Of a stretch of DNA of 64,000 nucleotides, positions 23,831-35,034 are shown piece by piece (position 1 is the first letter of the stretch; every line of letters starts with the position of its first letter). The notes beneath the pieces are model-generated. The model was not told where the DNA came from. It did no database searches and saw only the letters and a program-made list of their open reading frames with translations. This stretch comes from Mycolicibacterium psychrotolerans (GTDB lineage: Bacteria; Actinomycetota; Actinomycetes; Mycobacteriales; Mycobacteriaceae). Location of the stretch: positions 1,860,001 to 1,924,000 of the forward strand of contig NZ_AP022574.1 of assembly GCF_010729305.1 (NCBI RefSeq). The letters run 5' to 3'. Made by a program: the position numbers and the translations under genes.

Positions 23831-25839
23831 TGGTGCTTGCCGGTATGTCGCTGGGCACCGACCTCAAGCGGTACTCCCGCGGTCTGATGCCGCGCATCGC
23901 GCTCGTCACGATCATCCTGATGCCGCTGCTGTACGGCGCGATGTACCTGTGGGCGTTCTGGAATCCCTTCGCCGAAGTCAACAAGGTGCCGGTGGCGCTG
24001 GTGAACGAGGATCGCGGCGCCCAGGCGCAGGGCCAGCCCGTGCGTGCCGGCGACGAGGTCGCCCGCGCCCTGATCGACTCCGGCCAGCTCGACCTGACCG
24101 AGGTGTCGGCCGCCGAGGCCGCCGACGGGGTGGCCGGCGGCCGCTACTACTTCTCGATCACGTTGCCCGAGGACTTCTCCGCCCGGGTGAGCTCCCCTGC
24201 GGGTCCGGACCCGCAGCAGGCGCAGATCCGGTTCACCTTCAACGACGCCAACAACTACCTCGGCACGGTCATCGGGCAGAACGCGTCTCGCGAAATCCTC
24301 AACCAGGTCAACGCGACGATCGCCGAGCGGGGGATCGGCACCGTGGTGAACGGACTCGGCGACGCCGGTCGCGGACTGGACCAGGCCGCCGACGGCGCAC
24401 AGCAATTGGCCGGGGGACTCACCACCGCGGACGACGGTGCACGCAAGCTCGCCGGCGGCGCCGACACGCTGGAGTCGGGGCTGCGCAGCGCGCAGTCCGG
24501 ATCGGCACAACTGGCCGCGGGCACCCGGCGGCTGGCCGGAGCCGTCGACACCGCCACCGGGCCGCTGCTCGAATTCCTGGACCGGGTGGGCGGTTTGGGG
24601 CTGAATCCCGACGAGGTCGCCGGCGCCGCAGAGCACCTGTCCGGCGCGGTTCGCTCGACGACCGACCGGATCGCCGCGCTCAACGTCAGCAGCGCCCAGG
24701 CCGCGGCGATCGTCGACCAGACGGTTGGGTTCCTGCAGTCCAACCCCGACCCGGCAGTCCGCGACGCCGGACACGCCCTGGCCGGCGCCCAGCGTCTGCT
24801 CCGCGCCCAGGGCATCGACCCCACGACCGATGAAGGTCTGGTTCGGTTGCGCGACAGCGCCTCTCGCCTGGAGACCGAGCTCGGCGACCCGAACAGTAAG
24901 CTCCGCACGTTCCTGACCCGGTCGCTGAACGGCGGGCTGCGGGCCGACGTCGCCGCCCTGCGTGACAGTGTCGACCAACTCGATTCCGGTGCGCACCGCC
25001 TCGATGCCGGGTTGGTGCAGCTCGCCGACGGCGGAGAGCAACTGTCGTCCGGAGCGCATCAACTCGCGGACGGCACCGGCAAGCTCGCGGCCGGCGGCCA
25101 GGAGCTGGCCACCAAGCTGCGCGAGGGCGCCACGCAGATCCCGTCGTGGAACCCGCAGCAGCGCACCGCGGTGGCGCGCACCCTGGCCGCGCCGACGGGC
25201 CTCGACATGCGCAACACCCATCCCGCGGCCACCTTCGGCACCGGCTTCGCCCCGTTCTTCATGCCGTTGGCGCTGTTCATCGGGGCGCTGATCGTGTGGA
25301 TGTTGTTGACGCCGTTGCAGTCCCGACCCATCGTCAACGGACTGGGTGCGCTGCGCGTGGTGCTGGCCTCCTACTGGCCCGGACTGCTGATCGTGGCGTG
25401 CCAGGTGGTGGTGATGTACGCCGTCGTGCACTTCGGGGTCGGGTTGCACGCCGAGTATCCGGTGGCCACGGTCGCGTTCCTGATCCTGGTGTCCGGCGCC
25501 TTCCTGGCCCTGATCCAGGCGTTCAACGCGGTGTTCGGTGTCGCGGTGGGCAGGGTGGTGACGCTGGCGTTCCTGATGCTGCAACTGGTCTCGGCCGGCG
25601 GCATCTATCCCGTCGAGACCACCGCCAAGCCGTTCCAGATCCTGCACCCGCTCGATCCGATGACCTACGCGGTCAACGGATTACGACAGTTGACGGTCGG
25701 CGGTGTGGACGCGCGGCTGTGGACCGCGATCGCGGTGCTCGCCGCGGTGCTGCTGGCGTCGCTGGCGGCCAGTTCGTGGGCGGCGCGGCGCAACCGGCAG
25801 TACACCATGGAGCAGCTGCACCCACCGATCGAGGTGTGA
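23830..25839 (+). CDS. YhgE/Pip-family ABC-2-like membrane protein
   Basis: A 669-residue envelope protein with one N-terminal TM helix (IALVTIILMPLLYGAMYLW), a large extracytoplasmic region, and five or six C-terminal TM helices (from FAPFFMPLALFIGALIVWML on). The extracytoplasmic part contains repeated L-x2-G-x3-L patterns (LAGGLTTADDGARKLAGGAD, LDAGLVQLADGGEQLSSGAH), typical of the YhgE/Pip family and predicted to form long helices. GTG 23830 has AAGGGTGG 8 nt upstream; ATG 23845 is an alternative. The family is linked to phage receptors and type VII/ESX-like secretion in Firmicutes; its role here is unknown. Confidence 0.85.
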   Translation: MVLAGMSLGTDLKRYSRGLMPRIALVTIILMPLLYGAMYLWAFWNPFAEVNKVPVALVNEDRGAQAQGQPVRAGDEVARALIDSGQLDLTEVSAAEAADGVAGGRYYFSITLPEDFSARVSSPAGPDPQQAQIRFTFNDANNYLGTVIGQNASREILNQVNATIAERGIGTVVNGLGDAGRGLDQAADGAQQLAGGLTTADDGARKLAGGADTLESGLRSAQSGSAQLAAGTRRLAGAVDTATGPLLEFLDRVGGLGLNPDEVAGAAEHLSGAVRSTTDRIAALNVSSAQAAAIVDQTVGFLQSNPDPAVRDAGHALAGAQRLLRAQGIDPTTDEGLVRLRDSASRLETELGDPNSKLRTFLTRSLNGGLRADVAALRDSVDQLDSGAHRLDAGLVQLADGGEQLSSGAHQLADGTGKLAAGGQELATKLREGATQIPSWNPQQRTAVARTLAAPTGLDMRNTHPAATFGTGFAPFFMPLALFIGALIVWMLLTPLQSRPIVNGLGALRVVLASYWPGLLIVACQVVVMYAVVHFGVGLHAEYPVATVAFLILVSGAFLALIQAFNAVFGVAVGRVVTLAFLMLQLVSAGGIYPVETTAKPFQILHPLDPMTYAVNGLRQLTVGGVDARLWTAIAVLAAVLLASLAASSWAARRNRQYTMEQLHPPIEV

Positions 25840-25840
25840 G

Positions 25841-26101
25841 GTGAACCGTGCGGACGACCAGCGGCTCAAGGACTTCGCCGGCACGGTGGTGCTGCTTCTG
25901 CTGCAGGGATTCGTGTGGCGGGCCGCGATGTTCCTCACCCACGGCGGCGGGCCGGTGCTGCGCTACGGCGGGTTCGCGCTGCTGATGCTCACCGTCGCGG
26001 TGTCCGTGTGGCGGGTGGCCCGGGGGCGTCCGGCCGTGTGGTTGGCCCTCGGCGGCTGTGGGGTGCAACTGGTGATCGGCGCGCTGACCCTGCTCTTCTG
26101 A
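25841..26101 (+). CDS. Small membrane protein following YhgE/Pip
   Basis: 86 residues with three hydrophobic stretches (FAGTVVLLLLQGFVWRAAMF, LRYGGFALLMLTVAVSVWRV and WLALGGCGVQLVIGALTLLF). GTG 25841 starts one base after the stop of the YhgE/Pip gene, so it is the third gene of that unit and may be an accessory subunit. No family was recognised. It ends at the hairpin 26102-26166. Confidence 0.65.
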   Translation: MNRADDQRLKDFAGTVVLLLLQGFVWRAAMFLTHGGGPVLRYGGFALLMLTVAVSVWRVARGRPAVWLALGGCGVQLVIGALTLLF

Positions 26102-26166
26102 CGCCGAAACTGTATTCCACGTTGACTTTTCCGCGCGATATCGCCGCGCGGAATACCGTTTCGGCG
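26102..26166. terminator. Bidirectional hairpin between convergent genes
   Basis: Arms 26102-26121 and 26147-26166 are 20 bp with two mismatches (left arm CGCCGAAACTGTATTCCACG). The hairpin begins at the last gene's stop and ends 5 nt before the accD3 stop on the other strand. The left arm is almost identical to the split hairpin at 7379. Confidence 0.7.
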
Positions 26167-26170
26167 GGCG

Positions 26171-27643
26171 TCAGGGCAGTCCGATGCGGCGGTAGCGCTC
26201 GAAACGGGCGGTCAGCCGCTGCTCGGCGGGCACCGACCTCAGCGCGTGCAATTCCGCGGCGATGGTCGCCGAGAGCCGCTCGATGAAGGCTCGGGGTTCG
26301 TCGGCCGCGTCAGGGTGCTCGGGCACCACCGAGTCGACGATGCCGTTGGCGAGCAGGTCGACAGATCGAACGCCTTGTGCCGCAGCGAGTTCGGCCGCGT
26401 GGTCGATGTCGCGGTAGACGATCGCGCTGGCCCCCTCCGGCGGCAGCGGCGCCAGCCAGCCGTGCAGCGCCGCGAGCACCCGGTCGGCGGGCACCATCGC
26501 CAGGGCGGGGCCGCCGCTGCCCTGGCCGAGGAGCACCGACACCGTCGGGGTGTCCAGCGTGACGAGATCGGCCAGGCAGCGGGCGATCTCACCGGCCAGC
26601 CCGTCCTCCTCGGCCTCGACCGAGAGCGCCGGCCCCGCGGTGTCGATGACCAGCACCAGCGGCAACTGCAGGCCGGCGGCCAGCGCCATGCCGCGTCGCG
26701 CCTCCCGCAGGGCCGCGGGCCCGACGACCCCGCCGACCACACGCTGCTGGCCCAGTACGACGGCGGGCTGGCCGCCGAACCGTGCCAGCGCCAGCAGCGT
26801 CGTCGCCGCTTCGCCCTGCCCCGTCCCGGACAGCAGCACCCGCTCGGTGGAGCCGTGGCGCAGTAGCGCGCCGACCCCGGGCCGGTCCGGTCTGCGGGAC
26901 ACCTCGACCGATTCCCAGGCCGGGATGTCGGGCAGCGGTTCCGCCGGGGGAGCGGGCGGAGCCTGCCCGGGTGCGTCGGCGACCACCGTCAGTGTGCGGT
27001 CGAGGGTGGCCCGCAGGATGTCCAGGGGTACCACCGCGTCGACGACGCCGTGGCGCTGCAGATTCTCCGCCGTCTGGACACCGGGCGGGAAGGGCTCGCC
27101 GTAGAGGTGTTCGTACACGCGCGGGCCCAGGAAGCCGATCAGCGCGCCCGGTTCAGCCGCGGTGACATGCCCCAGCGACCCCCAGGAGGCGAACACCCCG
27201 CCCGTGGTGGGGTGGCGCAGGTACACCAGGTAGGGAAGATGCGCCTGCTTGTGCACCTCGACCGCGGCGGTGATCTTGACCATCTGCAGGAACGCGACCG
27301 TGCCCTCCTGCATGCGGGTGCCGCCCGAGCTCGGGGAGGCCAGCAGCGGCAGGCGCTCGGCGGTGGCCCGGCGCACCGCCGCCACGATGCGCTCCGCGGC
27401 GGCCACACCGATCGACCCGGCGAGGAAGTCGAACTCGCACGCCACCAGCGCGACCCTGCGGCCGAACACGCGGCCCTCGCCGGTCAGCACCGCCTCGTCC
27501 AGACCGGTCGCGGCGGCGGCATCGGCCAGCTCCCGCCGGTAGGACTCAGAGGTCGCGACCTCGAGCGGCGGATCGTCCCAGCTGACGAACGAGCCCTGGT
27601 CGAGGAGGGTGTCGCGCAGCTCGAGGGCGCGGATCCGGCTCAC
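26171..27643 (-). CDS. accD3: Acyl-CoA carboxylase carboxyltransferase AccD3
   Basis: 490-residue carboxyltransferase in which two crotonase-fold halves are joined, as in M. tuberculosis AccD3 (Rv0904c). The N-terminal half shows EFDFLAGSIGVAAAERIVAA, SSGGTRMQEG and KITAAVEVHKQAHLPY; the C-terminal half shows LVIDTAGPALSVEAEEDGLA and LLGQGSGGPALAM. It would carboxylate an acyl-CoA using carboxybiotin delivered by an AccA subunit encoded elsewhere. It starts at GTG 27643 and is divergent from echA6, with 25 nt between the starts. In M. tuberculosis accD3 directly follows prrA; here about 15 kb separates them. Confidence 0.9.
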   Translation of the reverse strand: MSRIRALELRDTLLDQGSFVSWDDPPLEVATSESYRRELADAAAATGLDEAVLTGEGRVFGRRVALVACEFDFLAGSIGVAAAERIVAAVRRATAERLPLLASPSSGGTRMQEGTVAFLQMVKITAAVEVHKQAHLPYLVYLRHPTTGGVFASWGSLGHVTAAEPGALIGFLGPRVYEHLYGEPFPPGVQTAENLQRHGVVDAVVPLDILRATLDRTLTVVADAPGQAPPAPPAEPLPDIPAWESVEVSRRPDRPGVGALLRHGSTERVLLSGTGQGEAATTLLALARFGGQPAVVLGQQRVVGGVVGPAALREARRGMALAAGLQLPLVLVIDTAGPALSVEAEEDGLAGEIARCLADLVTLDTPTVSVLLGQGSGGPALAMVPADRVLAALHGWLAPLPPEGASAIVYRDIDHAAELAAAQGVRSVDLLANGIVDSVVPEHPDAADEPRAFIERLSATIAAELHALRSVPAEQRLTARFERYRRIGLP

Positions 27644-27656
27644 AGGAAGAGGCTAA

Positions 27657-27662
27657 TAGTCT
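27657..27662 (+). promoter_or_regulatory. -10 element giving a predicted leaderless echA6 transcript
   Basis: TAGTCT fits the mycobacterial -10 consensus TANNNT. Counting seven bases downstream places the transcription start on the A of the echA6 ATG at 27669, so the mRNA would have no leader. Confidence 0.45.
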
Positions 27663-27668
27663 GTGGGC

Positions 27669-28403
27669 ATGATTGAAGCCACCCGAGACGGCAACGTGCT
27701 GACCCTGGAGATGCAGCGTCCTGAGCGGCGCAACGCGCTGAACGCGGCACTGGTCGACGGCCTGCGCGAGGCGATCGAGAAAGCGGCCGTGGAGGACGTC
27801 CGCGCGATCGTGCTCACCGGCCAGGGGCACGTGTTCAGCTCAGGGGCGGACCTGTCGGGCGGTCAGGGTGTCGCCGACGAGCTGCCGGACAAGGCGAGGG
27901 CGCTCAACCTGGCGATCGACCGGGCTCCCGTGCCGGTCATCGGCGCCGTCAACGGCCCCGCGATCGGCGCAGGCGTCATCCTGTCGATGATCTGCGATCT
28001 GCGCGTGGTGGCCCCCGAGGCCTATTTCCAGTTTCCCGTCGCCAAGTACGGCATCGCGCTGGACAACTGGAGTATCCGCCGGCTGACGTCGCTGGTGGGT
28101 GCGGGCCGGGCGCGCGGCATGCTGCTGGCCGCCGAGCGCCTCACCGCCGAGACGGCCCTGCAGACCGGGATGGCCAACCGGCTCGGCACGCTGGCCGACG
28201 CGCAGGCGTGGGCGCAGGAGATCGCGGGGTACGCGCCGCTGGCCCTGCAGCACGCCAAGCGGGTGCTCAACGACGACGGCGCCTACGAGGATCCGTGGCC
28301 CGCGCACCAGGAGTTGTTCGACCGCGCCTGGAAGAGCCAGGACATCATCGAGGCGCAGGTGGCGCGTATCGAGAAGCGCGCGCCGAAGTTCCAGGGCGCC
28401 TGA
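27669..28403 (+). CDS. echA6: Enoyl-CoA hydratase homologue EchA6
   Basis: A 244-residue crotonase-fold protein. The oxyanion-hole segments are [12 protein letters not shown] and [20 protein letters not shown], and the C-terminus ends KRAPKFQGA as in mycobacterial EchA6. Published work on M. tuberculosis EchA6 describes a non-catalytic acyl-CoA-binding protein that feeds fatty acids into FAS-II for mycolic acid synthesis; the role here is by homology. ATG 27669 is chosen from the family start ([24 protein letters not shown]). It is divergent from accD3, and its stop overlaps the next start (TGATG). Confidence 0.93.
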   Translation: MIEATRDGNVLTLEMQRPERRNALNAALVDGLREAIEKAAVEDVRAIVLTGQGHVFSSGADLSGGQGVADELPDKARALNLAIDRAPVPVIGAVNGPAIGAGVILSMICDLRVVAPEAYFQFPVAKYGIALDNWSIRRLTSLVGAGRARGMLLAAERLTAETALQTGMANRLGTLADAQAWAQEIAGYAPLALQHAKRVLNDDGAYEDPWPAHQELFDRAWKSQDIIEAQVARIEKRAPKFQGA

Positions 28404-29515
28404 TGCTCGGCGCGGCGCTGCGGTTCGGGTTCGGGACCGCGTCCCTGCTGGCCGGCGGCTGGGTGCTGCGGGCATTGCAGGGCACCCCGGAGTCGCTGGG
28501 GGCCACCCCGGCCGAGATCGCACCGGTGGCGCGGCGCTCCCCGCAGTACCGCGACGGGAAGTTCGTCAACCTCGAGGCGCCGTCGGGCATGACGGCCGAC
28601 CGCGAGGCGCAGCGGATGCTGCTGCGCGATCTGGCCAACGCCGGGAACTCGGGTAAGCCGCCGGGACCGATCCCGCTCGCCGATCCTCCGGCGCCGCATC
28701 CGGCCGCCGGTCCCGCGGCGGCCAGCTGGTACGGCCACTCCAGCGCGATGATCGAAGTCGACGGGTACCGCGTGCTGGCCGACCCGGTGTGGAGCCGGCG
28801 CTGCTCGCCGTCGCGCGCCGTCGGTCCGGCGCGCATGCACGAGGTGCCGCTGCTGATCGAAGCGCTGCCCGCCGTCGACGCCGTGGTGATCAGCCACGAT
28901 CACTACGACCACCTCGACATCGACACGATCGTCGCGCTGGCGCACAGTCAGCGGGCGCCGTTCCTCGTACCGCTGGGCATCGGCGCGCACCTGCGTAAGT
29001 GGGGCATTCCGGAGAGCCGGATCGTCGAGCTGGACTGGTACGAGTCCCACCGCATCGGCGACCTGACGCTGGTGTGCACCCCGGCTCGGCACTTCTCCGG
29101 CCGGCTGTTCACCCGTGACACCACGCTGTGGGCGTCGTGGGTGGTGATGGGTCCGTCGCACCGCGCCTTCTTCGGCGGCGACACCGGGTACACCAAGAGC
29201 TTCGCCGAGATCGGCGCCGAGTTCGGCCCGTTCGACCTGACGCTGCTGCCGATCGGGGCCTACCATCCGGCGTTCTCCGACATCCACATGAACCCCGAGG
29301 ACGCGGTTCGCGCCCACCTGGATCTGACCGACGCAGACGCCGGCCTGATGATGCCGATCCACTGGGCGACGTTCCGGCTGGCGCCGCACCCGTGGGCCGA
29401 GCCGGCCGAACGCCTGGTCGCCGCCGCCGACGCCGAAGGTGTGCGCATCGCGGTCCCCGTTCCGGGGGGACGGGTGGACGGCGAATCGACATTCGACCCG
29501 TGGTGGCGCCTGTAG
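28403..29515 (+). CDS. Metallo-beta-lactamase-fold hydrolase (Rv0906-like)
   Basis: A 370-residue protein with an N-terminal hydrophobic segment (FGFGTASLLAGGWVLRAL) and a metallo-hydrolase domain of the NAPE-PLD/UlaG type. Metal ligands are visible in SHDHYDHLD, in CTPARHFSGR, in FFGGDTGY (Asp) and in MPIHWATF (His). The substrate may be a phospholipid or lactone. It is the third member of the conserved echA6-Rv0906-Rv0907 run, and its ATG overlaps the echA6 stop by one base. The N-terminus may be an anchor. Confidence 0.9.
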   Translation: MLGAALRFGFGTASLLAGGWVLRALQGTPESLGATPAEIAPVARRSPQYRDGKFVNLEAPSGMTADREAQRMLLRDLANAGNSGKPPGPIPLADPPAPHPAAGPAAASWYGHSSAMIEVDGYRVLADPVWSRRCSPSRAVGPARMHEVPLLIEALPAVDAVVISHDHYDHLDIDTIVALAHSQRAPFLVPLGIGAHLRKWGIPESRIVELDWYESHRIGDLTLVCTPARHFSGRLFTRDTTLWASWVVMGPSHRAFFGGDTGYTKSFAEIGAEFGPFDLTLLPIGAYHPAFSDIHMNPEDAVRAHLDLTDADAGLMMPIHWATFRLAPHPWAEPAERLVAAADAEGVRIAVPVPGGRVDGESTFDPWWRL

Positions 29516-29542
29516 ACGGTGCCGACGGGTTACCGTTCGACC

Positions 29543-31141
29543 ATGAAACCCCGGGTGGCCGCGCTCGCGATGCTCACCGTGCTCGTCGTCGGGTGCGGCG
29601 CCGGCTCGACACCGTCCTCGTCCCAGCCCTCGACCTCGCCGTCGACCGCCGACCAGGCAGGAGACACCCCGCCCCCGCTGGTGCCCGCGATGCCCCTGCC
29701 GGAGAACGCGGTCGACGACGCGGTGGCCAGGCTCGACGAGCTGGCCGGGGACCTGATGCGCAAGTCGGGGATCCCGGGCATGGCGGTGGCCGTCGTCCAC
29801 GCCGGAAAGACGGTGTACGCCAAGGGTTTCGGGGTCAAAGACGCGACGCTGCCCGAGGATCCCGGCAATCGAATCGATCCGGACACGGTCTTTCAGCTGG
29901 CTTCGGTGTCCAAGTCGCTGGCGGCCACCGTGGTGGCCCACCAGGTCGGGGTGAAGTCGGTGGACTGGAACACCCCGATCGTGGCGAAGTTGCCCTGGTT
30001 CGCGCTGTCCGACCCGGCGGTCACCCCGATGGTGACGATCGGGGACATGATGTCGCACCGCTCCGGGCTGCCCGACCACGCCGGCGACCAGCTCGAGGAC
30101 CTCGGCTACGACCGCAGGCAGGTTCTCGAGAAACTGCGCGACTACCCGCTCGACCCCTTCCGGATCTCCTACGCCTACACCAATTTCGGTTTCACCGCGG
30201 GTGCGGAGGCGGCCGCGGTGGCGGCGGGCAAGCCGTGGGAGAACCTGGCCGCCGACGTGCTGTTCACCCCGCTGGGCATGACGACGGCCAGTTACCGCTA
30301 CGCCGATTTCGCGAAGCGGCCCGACCGCGCGGTGGGCCACATCCACGTCGACGGCTCCTACCAACCGCGCTACATCCGCAACGCCGACGCCGAAGGGCCG
30401 GCCGGCGGGGCCAGCGCATCGGTTCAGGACATGACCCATTGGCTGGCCATGATGCTGGCCGACGGCAGCTATCAGGGCAAGCAGGTGGTCGACCGTGCCG
30501 CGCTGCTGCCTGCGGTGACCCCGCAGATCGTGTCGAGTCCCGCCGCCGAACCGGCGATGCGCTCGGGCTTCTACGGTTTCGGGTTCAACGTCGGCACCAC
30601 GTCGGCGGCGCGGACCGAACTGAGTCACTCCGGGGCGTTCGAGCTGGGCGCCGGGACGAATGTGCTGATCCTGCCGTCGGCCGACGTGGCGATCGTCGCG
30701 CTGACCAACGCCACGCCGATCGGAGTCCCGGAGACGTTGACCGCCGAGTTCGCCGACCTCGTGCAGTTCGGCGAGATCCGGCAGGACTGGTACGGCCTCT
30801 ACCGCAAGGCGTTCGAGGCCATGGACGTCCCGGTCGGATCGCTGACCGGCAAGACCCCGCCGCCCGATCCGGCGCCGCCGGCGCCGTTGGGCGCCTACAC
30901 CGGCACGTACCGCAACGGCTTCTGGGGTGCGGCGACGGTCGCCGAGGTCGACGGCGCGCTGCGGCTGCGGCTGGGCCCTACGCTGGACGTGGAGCTGCGG
31001 CACTGGGACGGCAACGTGTTCACGTTCGCGTTCGTCACCGAGAACGCGCCGCCGGGAACGGTGTCGAAGGCGACGTTCGACGGCGACCGGCTGACGCTGG
31101 AGTACTACGACGAGGACGGCAGGGGAGTGTTCGTCCGATGA
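29543..31141 (+). CDS. Serine beta-lactamase-family lipoprotein (Rv0907-like)
   Basis: A 532-residue penicillin-binding-protein/beta-lactamase class C-type protein, exported as a lipoprotein: the signal peptide ends in the lipobox LVVGCGAG with Cys near residue 21. The active-site Ser-x-x-Lys is in LASVSKSL, the Tyr-x-Asn in SYAYTNFGF and a KTG-like triad in [10 protein letters not shown]. It might act as an esterase, D-amino peptidase or carboxypeptidase on the envelope. ATG 29543 gives the signal peptide; the longer frame from 29519 does not. It precedes ctpE, as in M. tuberculosis. Confidence 0.9.
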   Translation: MKPRVAALAMLTVLVVGCGAGSTPSSSQPSTSPSTADQAGDTPPPLVPAMPLPENAVDDAVARLDELAGDLMRKSGIPGMAVAVVHAGKTVYAKGFGVKDATLPEDPGNRIDPDTVFQLASVSKSLAATVVAHQVGVKSVDWNTPIVAKLPWFALSDPAVTPMVTIGDMMSHRSGLPDHAGDQLEDLGYDRRQVLEKLRDYPLDPFRISYAYTNFGFTAGAEAAAVAAGKPWENLAADVLFTPLGMTTASYRYADFAKRPDRAVGHIHVDGSYQPRYIRNADAEGPAGGASASVQDMTHWLAMMLADGSYQGKQVVDRAALLPAVTPQIVSSPAAEPAMRSGFYGFGFNVGTTSAARTELSHSGAFELGAGTNVLILPSADVAIVALTNATPIGVPETLTAEFADLVQFGEIRQDWYGLYRKAFEAMDVPVGSLTGKTPPPDPAPPAPLGAYTGTYRNGFWGAATVAEVDGALRLRLGPTLDVELRHWDGNVFTFAFVTENAPPGTVSKATFDGDRLTLEYYDEDGRGVFVR

Positions 31142-31156
31142 CCGCCTCCACCACGA

Positions 31157-31221
31157 CGCCCAAGCCAACGTTCGGGCGAAGAAGTACGAGAGAAACCCGC
31201 CAGAACGTCGAATTCGACGGG
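31157..31221 (+). repeat. Dispersed intergenic repeat, copy 2
   Basis: Partner of 2048-2112: the same CGCCCAA-n-CCAACGTTCGGGCG opening and CGTCGA at the same 49-bp spacing. It starts 15 nt after the beta-lactamase-family gene and ends 14 nt before the ctpE start. Confidence 0.5.
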
Positions 31222-31235
31222 TGCAGGGCGCTTTC

Positions 31236-33623
<2,388 letters not shown>

Positions 33624-33649
33624 AGAAGGGCGCATGGGGTTTGTGGACA

Positions 33650-33774
33650 CCCGCCACCGCCGAGATCGCCAGCAGGTCGGTCCACCAGGACCACCGCGGT
33701 AATGGCCTGCACCGTCACCGGTAAGCAAGCTGTGTACCAACGGCATTGCGGTCAGTCCTCCATGATCGAGGCGC
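33650..33774. other. Island left-edge spacer, no gene
   Basis: 125 bp between the truncated antitoxin start and the stop of the GH8 gene. No promoter, repeat or coding signal is seen beyond the tail of the flank repeat. Confidence 0.5.
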
Positions 33775-35034
33775 TCAACCTGCCACCGGGCATTCGCCGA
33801 GCAGCGAGGTGGTCAGCATGATGCGGCCCAGCGCCACCCATGCGGCGCCGTAATAGGTAGGCGACCGCTGCTGAAGTCGCGCCGCCGCGTCGAGGCGCTC
33901 GACGGCGCCGTCGGTATTGCCCACGCCCTGCTCGGTCGCCGCCGCGGCCACCAGGGCGACGGGATGCTGCCAATCGCTGGCAGCAGACCCATCCAGGTTC
34001 CGCAGCGCGGGAACGGCACCCGGCGCCGTGAGGATCGGGCGCATCGCACCCGCGAGGGCTCGGTCCTCTCGATCGCAGGATTCCGCGAATCGGACTGGCA
34101 TTCGCGCGGCGTCGAGCCCAAAGCGTATCGGCCCCCCGCGGACGGGTCCGGTGGGCACCGCGTGCCCGACTTCGCTGACCCGGGCCCAATCGGGCGGCAG
34201 CATCCCGGCCCCGAGGAGCTGCCACGCCACCACCCGTTGGGTGCGGGTGATGTCCACCCAGCGTCGGTCGGCCGAAGCCTCGAAGGGTGATTGTTCGACG
34301 CGAGGATCGCGGTGCCAGACCGGTCCGCGCAAGGTGAGGGCACTGTCGGTCGACCGCCTGTCGGCCGACGCCTCGAAGAGCTCCCAATCGGCGCGAGGAC
34401 TGAAGTACCCCGGATTGACGACGTACGGCGGCGTTCTGGCCCAGTTGCCGCCGACCAGGATGCGCCCTAGTCCTGCCACCCATACACCCGGCGGATTCAG
34501 CTCGCCTACCTTAGCCGTTGAAGTGCCAACGGCTACCGTCTCTCTCCGCAGGATCGCCTCGCCCAGCCCCTTGCCATCCTCCGTGAACTCGGGCGCATTG
34601 AAGCGTCGACCGGCCACGACCAACGCGCGCGCCGCATCGAGATCGGCATCCGCAGCGCTGTTGACATCGGTGACCTTGTCAGCGGCCCACCGCCACGCGA
34701 GCAAACCGTCGGCGCGGCGCAGATGGGTCTTCGTCCACTCCCATATCGACCGGAACCGCGCCTGGTCGTCAACCGCGACTGCGATGAGCATCGCGTAAGC
34801 CTGTCCCTCGCTCACAACGTCACCACCCTCGTCGCGGCGGACGACCCGCCCGTCGGGTTCGACGTACTCATCCAGGAACTGTCGACCAGTGGTGCGCGCA
34901 GTATCCTCGCGCATGCGGGCAACGCCCGCCGCGTCGAGCCGCGGATCGATCGCATTCGCGACCCACCAACCGGCGCCGACCACCAACACCAGCAGCAGCG
35001 CAAGGGCCGGCCCGCTGCTCAGCCGCCGCCTCAC
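33775..35034 (-). CDS. Membrane-anchored GH8 family glucanase (BcsZ-like)
   Basis: A 419-residue endoglucanase-type enzyme. An N-terminal TM anchor (ALALLLVLVVGAGWWVANAI) is followed by a GH8 (alpha/alpha)6 barrel. The catalytic acid is Glu76 in VVSEGQAYAM, and the Asp pair lies at 129/131 in SAADADLDAARAL. GH8 enzymes accompany bacterial cellulose synthases and trim or edit the beta-glucan during export; that role here is inferred. GTG 35034 overlaps the stop of the upstream glycosyltransferase (GTGA), so it is the third gene of the polysaccharide operon. Confidence 0.82.
   Translation of the reverse strand: MRRRLSSGPALALLLVLVVGAGWWVANAIDPRLDAAGVARMREDTARTTGRQFLDEYVEPDGRVVRRDEGGDVVSEGQAYAMLIAVAVDDQARFRSIWEWTKTHLRRADGLLAWRWAADKVTDVNSAADADLDAARALVVAGRRFNAPEFTEDGKGLGEAILRRETVAVGTSTAKVGELNPPGVWVAGLGRILVGGNWARTPPYVVNPGYFSPRADWELFEASADRRSTDSALTLRGPVWHRDPRVEQSPFEASADRRWVDITRTQRVVAWQLLGAGMLPPDWARVSEVGHAVPTGPVRGGPIRFGLDAARMPVRFAESCDREDRALAGAMRPILTAPGAVPALRNLDGSAASDWQHPVALVAAAATEQGVGNTDGAVERLDAAARLQQRSPTYYGAAWVALGRIMLTTSLLGECPVAG

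Noticed and set aside
23827..25647. 606-codon minus-strand frame opposite YhgE/Pip
   Set aside because: Low-complexity shadow of a clearly conserved membrane protein gene.
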